NCBI RefSeq assembly: GCF_937875145.1 | Contig: NZ_CALNCS010000053.1 | Location: forward strand, 1 to 7,134 | DNA from: Alkalibaculum bacchi | Lineage (GTDB): Bacteria; Bacillota; Clostridia; Eubacteriales; Alkalibacteraceae | Direction: 5' to 3' | DNA length: 7,134 nt | Part shown: positions 5,710 to 7,134 of the stretch, one piece after another | Numbering within the stretch: the stretch's first letter is position 1 | Layout: the number at the start of each line of letters is the position of its first letter | The notes under the pieces: model-generated | What the model saw: only the letters and a program-made list of their open reading frames with translations | Databases searched by the model: none | Told to the model about the DNA's origin: nothing | Position numbers and translations under genes: made by a program

Positions 5710-5718
5710 TGATATACT
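5710..5718 (+). promoter_or_regulatory. Extended -10 promoter of recombinase C
   Basis: TGA-TATACT is a good -10 hexamer (5 of 6) with the TG extension. The -35 position at 17-bp spacing (5690-5695, GACATG) is poor and falls inside the 34-bp palindrome. A start near 5725 gives a leader of about 130 nt. The layout mirrors that of the recombinase B promoter on the other strand. Confidence 0.6.
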
Positions 5719-5722
5719 AGTA

Positions 5723-5845
5723 GTAGATATTGAAATGTAGCTTATATATGCCCATATTTCAATTCTACCCTCGATAGGATAAATGATATGGGCTCGGATT
5801 TAAAACGCTTTAAATCTCAAATATAAGCTTCTTTTTTTAAGGAGG
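5723..5845 (+). promoter_or_regulatory. Structured leader of recombinase C with alternative folds
   Basis: Four stems can be drawn. A: 5723-5736 with 5756-5768, 13 bp with one bulged T. B: GCCCATAT 5750-5757 with ATATGGGC 5786-5793. C: AGCTTATAT 5739-5747 with ATATAAGCT 5821-5829. D: GATTTAAA 5797-5804 with TTTAAATC 5809-5816. B and D nest inside C as a three-way junction with short linkers. A overlaps B and crosses C, so A and the junction exclude each other. Stem C is followed by a seven-T run (5832-5838) and directly by the ribosome binding site AAGGAGG (5839-5845). This is the form of a riboswitch or attenuator, but I match it to no known class. Confidence 0.45.
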
Positions 5846-5855
5846 TTACTGAAAA

Positions 5856-6800
5856 ATGGAATTATTAGAGAAAGAACTTTATCCAGCTCGAGTCAACGAA
5901 TTTAGAAAATATCTTTACCACATTCAAGGAAAATCTAACAACACCGTAGAGTCTTATAGCTACGATTTGTATTTATTATTTCAATTTTTGGATTACTACA
6001 AAAATCCCAAAAAAGGAGCTGCCCTTCAGGAAGACCTATCTTATATTCAGGATGAATTTATTGAAGAAATTACCCTAAATGATTTCTACGCCTTTTTAAA
6101 TTACTGTAAGATGGAATTATCCAATAAAAACGCCACTACTGCTCGAAAAGTATCGGCTATTAGGGCCTTCTTCAAATATCTCTATAGAAAAGCAAAAGTA
6201 ATCCATAGGGACCCAGCCGAAGAGTTAGAAATCCCAAAGATCGAAAGGCGCTTACCAGTACATTTAAATCAATATGAGGCTCAGACCTTTCTTGACTCTG
6301 TCAAAGGGCGCAACAAAGAGAGAAATCAATGCATCGTGGCTTTGTTCTTAAATTGTGGCTTAAGACTTTCGGAATTGTGTAGCTTAAATGTAAATTCCAT
6401 AAAAAAAGATTCCATTTATGTTATTGGGAAAGGGAATAAGGAAAGGGAAGTCTATTTAAATGCTGTAGCTCAAAATTACCTTCAAGAATACCTGGAAATG
6501 CGAAAGAATATGAAGATCCAGTCAAAGGCTTTATTTCTAAGCGAACGAAAGCAGAGACTCAGTCCTAGAGCTATCGAACATATGATCAAGAGATTAATTG
6601 ATGACTGCGGTTTAAATGAAAAGATAAGCCCTCATAAACTAAGGCATACCTTCGCTACATTATTGTATAAAAATGGCGTTGATATACGGAGCATTCAAGC
6701 TCTTTTAGGACACGAAAGATTGACTACTACTCAAATCTACACTCATACGGACAATGAAATATTAAAGGATGCAGTCAACACCTCTCCCCTCACCTATTGA
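5856..6800 (+). CDS. xerC: Recombinase C: tyrosine recombinase XerC/XerD family, 314 aa
   Basis: A complete Xer-type recombinase, of normal length for the family. Xer proteins resolve chromosome or plasmid dimers by cutting and rejoining DNA at dif-like sites. The core-binding domain spans about residues 10-112 (HIQGKSNNTVESYSYDLYLL; TTARKVSAIRAFFKYLYRKA) and ends at the linker ELEIPKIERRLP. The catalytic domain has R170 in NCGLRLSEL, K192 in IGKGNKERE, H260 and R263 in ISPHKLRHTF, H286 in LLGHERLTTTQIYTH and nucleophile Y295. AAGGAGG sits 10 bases before the ATG, and its own promoter and folded leader lie upstream. The sequence type is that of Clostridial XerC-like proteins. The xerC label is by family resemblance; xerD or a non-housekeeping paralogue is possible because two more family genes lie next to it. 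Location near tRNA-Trp does not suggest a chromosome terminus. The stop codon falls within an inverted repeat. Confidence 0.93.
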   Translation: MELLEKELYPARVNEFRKYLYHIQGKSNNTVESYSYDLYLLFQFLDYYKNPKKGAALQEDLSYIQDEFIEEITLNDFYAFLNYCKMELSNKNATTARKVSAIRAFFKYLYRKAKVIHRDPAEELEIPKIERRLPVHLNQYEAQTFLDSVKGRNKERNQCIVALFLNCGLRLSELCSLNVNSIKKDSIYVIGKGNKEREVYLNAVAQNYLQEYLEMRKNMKIQSKALFLSERKQRLSPRAIEHMIKRLIDDCGLNEKISPHKLRHTFATLLYKNGVDIRSIQALLGHERLTTTQIYTHTDNEILKDAVNTSPLTY

Positions 6801-6809
6801 ATGAGAGGT
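6780..6809. repeat. Inverted repeat over the stop codon of recombinase C
   Basis: ACCTCTC at 6780-6786 pairs with GAGAGGT at 6803-6809 across a loop that contains the TGA stop at 6798-6800. No T-run follows. From 6803 to about 6836 the sequence is a degenerate run of AGAAGTTGG-like units. It may be an RNA 3'-end structure. Confidence 0.4.
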
Positions 6810-6839
6810 TAGAAGTGAGAAGTTGGAAGTTGGATTTAG

Positions 6840-6856
6840 GGCTGCCTCCGGCAGCC
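6840..6856. repeat. GC-rich hairpin 1
   Basis: GGCTGCC and GGCAGCC form a 7-bp perfect stem around TCC, strikingly GC-rich for this window. It resembles the smaller GTGCC-TTC-GGCAC hairpin at 3880-3892. There is no T-run, so it is a weak candidate for a terminator of recombinase C. Confidence 0.7.
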
Positions 6857-6865
6857 GCTATTGGA

Positions 6866-6918
6866 GTGCTACTGGTTGCTTACAAGGAGCAAAGCGACGT
6901 GTAAGCAACCAGTAGCAC
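6866..6918. repeat. Long hairpin 2, 18-bp perfect stem
   Basis: GTGCTACTGGTTGCTTAC (6866-6883) is exactly complementary to 6901-6918, around a 17-base loop containing GGAGCAAAGCGACG. It is followed by no T-run. The perfect stem and the loop motif shared with neighbouring hairpins point to an extragenic palindromic repeat rather than a simple terminator. Confidence 0.85.
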
Positions 6919-6927
6919 CCATGTCAA

Positions 6928-6978
6928 GCTTGCCCAAGAAGCCGAGCATAACGAAGGCTGATTGGCTTCTTGGCAAGC
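6928..6978. repeat. Long hairpin 3, 15-bp stem with one bulge
   Basis: GCTTGCC-C-AAGAAGCC (6928-6943) pairs with GGCTTCTT-GGCAAGC (6964-6978), one bulged C. The 20-base loop contains GAGCATAACGAAGG, similar to the loops of hairpin 2 and of the minus-strand hairpin at 3825-3855, while the stems are unrelated to each other. Confidence 0.8.
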
Positions 6979-7022
6979 AATGGTGTTTAAAAGTATTTTT
7001 CGTCAAATATTAAAACATTTGA

Positions 7023-7051
7023 TTGACTTCTTGTCCTTAAGTTAGTATAAT
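7023..7051 (+). promoter_or_regulatory. Sigma-A-type promoter of tRNA-Trp
   Basis: TTGACT at 7023-7028 (5 of 6) and TATAAT at 7046-7051 (6 of 6) are separated by exactly 17 bp. Transcription would start near 7058, about 25 bases before the tRNA. This is the best promoter in the window, as expected for a stable RNA gene. Confidence 0.85.
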
Positions 7052-7082
7052 AATAAATGTACTAAAAAACAAGATAACACTT

Positions 7083-7134
7083 AGGGGTATAGCTCAGTTG
7101 GTAGAGCAGTGGTCTCCAAAACCACGTGCCGAGG
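7083..7134 (+). tRNA. tRNA-Trp (anticodon CCA), truncated by window edge
   Basis: The first 52 nt of a tRNA are present: acceptor arm AGGGGTA (7083-7089), TA, D stem GCTC/GAGC with loop AGTTGGTA (7092-7107), anticodon stem GTGGT/ACCAC with loop CTCCAAA (7109-7125), anticodon CCA at 7116-7118, variable loop GTGCC, and the start of the T stem. CCA reads UGG, so it charges tryptophan. The T loop and 3' acceptor arm lie beyond the window. Confidence 0.97.

Larger units (their letters stand above)
5258..5855. other. Divergent regulatory region between recombinases B and C
   Basis: A 598-bp region with no supported gene. In order it holds the roughly 115-nt leader of B, B's extended -10 promoter, a 33-bp palindrome, a 22-bp imperfect repeat of B's transcription start region, an imperfect inverted repeat, a 34-bp dif-like palindrome, C's extended -10 promoter and C's structured leader. 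A 72-codon plus-strand frame at 5303-5521 has no ribosome binding site and runs through the palindrome, so it is not called. Confidence 0.7.

Noticed and set aside
5723..5838. Leader of recombinase C as a purine riboswitch
   Set aside because: It forms a three-way junction like that class, but the conserved junction bases and the kissing-loop sequences of the purine aptamer are not in the right places; also no T-box, SAM, TPP or c-di-GMP signatures seen.
2614..6800. RIT (recombinase-in-trio) element
   Set aside because: RIT elements have three tandem, co-oriented, overlapping recombinase genes with terminal repeats; here orientations differ and spacings are 0.6-0.8 kb.
6840..6978. CRISPR array
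   Set aside because: The repeats are hairpins with different stems and no regular repeat-spacer periodicity.

Overview
The window reads as chromosomal DNA from a low-GC Bacillota bacterium, most likely one of the Clostridia. The composition is AT-rich, ribosome binding sites are strong and purine-rich (AAGGAGG type), promoters are sigma-A-like with extended -10 boxes, and a VanW-family gene and XerC/XerD-type recombinases of Firmicute character are present. I cannot name the genus from sequence alone.

Layout. (1) Positions 1-2600 are a loosely packed accessory stretch: the 3' part of an unrecognised gene that enters from the left edge, a decayed DUF2284 metal-binding gene with in-frame stops, an intact VanW-family gene, and two very small genes with excellent ribosome binding sites that encode hydrophobic peptides of 49 and 33 residues. 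(2) Positions 2614-6800 hold three tyrosine recombinase (phage integrase/Xer fold) genes. A (351 aa, minus strand) and C (314 aa, plus strand) carry the full R-K-H-R-H-Y catalytic set. B (268 aa, minus strand) has kept the fold and an open frame but has lost every catalytic residue except one arginine. B and C are divergent across a 598-bp regulatory region. (3) Positions 6801-7082 hold a cluster of long hairpins, then a consensus promoter, then the first 52 nt of tRNA-Trp (anticodon CCA), which runs off the right edge. In many Firmicutes this tRNA precedes secE-nusG; that continuation is inference.

The most interesting part is the B-C intergenic region. Two long, nearly perfect palindromes (33 and 34 bp) share the half-site AACATnnCGCnnAAT. 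Each covers the -35 region of an extended -10 promoter, one firing toward B and one toward C. The palindrome before C closely resembles the core of the E. coli Xer recombination site dif as I remember it (CGCATAATnnATATTATG), but with two XerC-like arms arranged symmetrically. This suggests a shared binding site for the recombinases, used for autoregulation, recombination, or both, with inactive B as a possible DNA-binding partner or antagonist. C also has a roughly 130-nt leader that can fold in two mutually exclusive ways, one of them a three-way junction ending in a T-run next to the ribosome binding site. None of this is demonstrated here; it is read from sequence symmetry and family knowledge.
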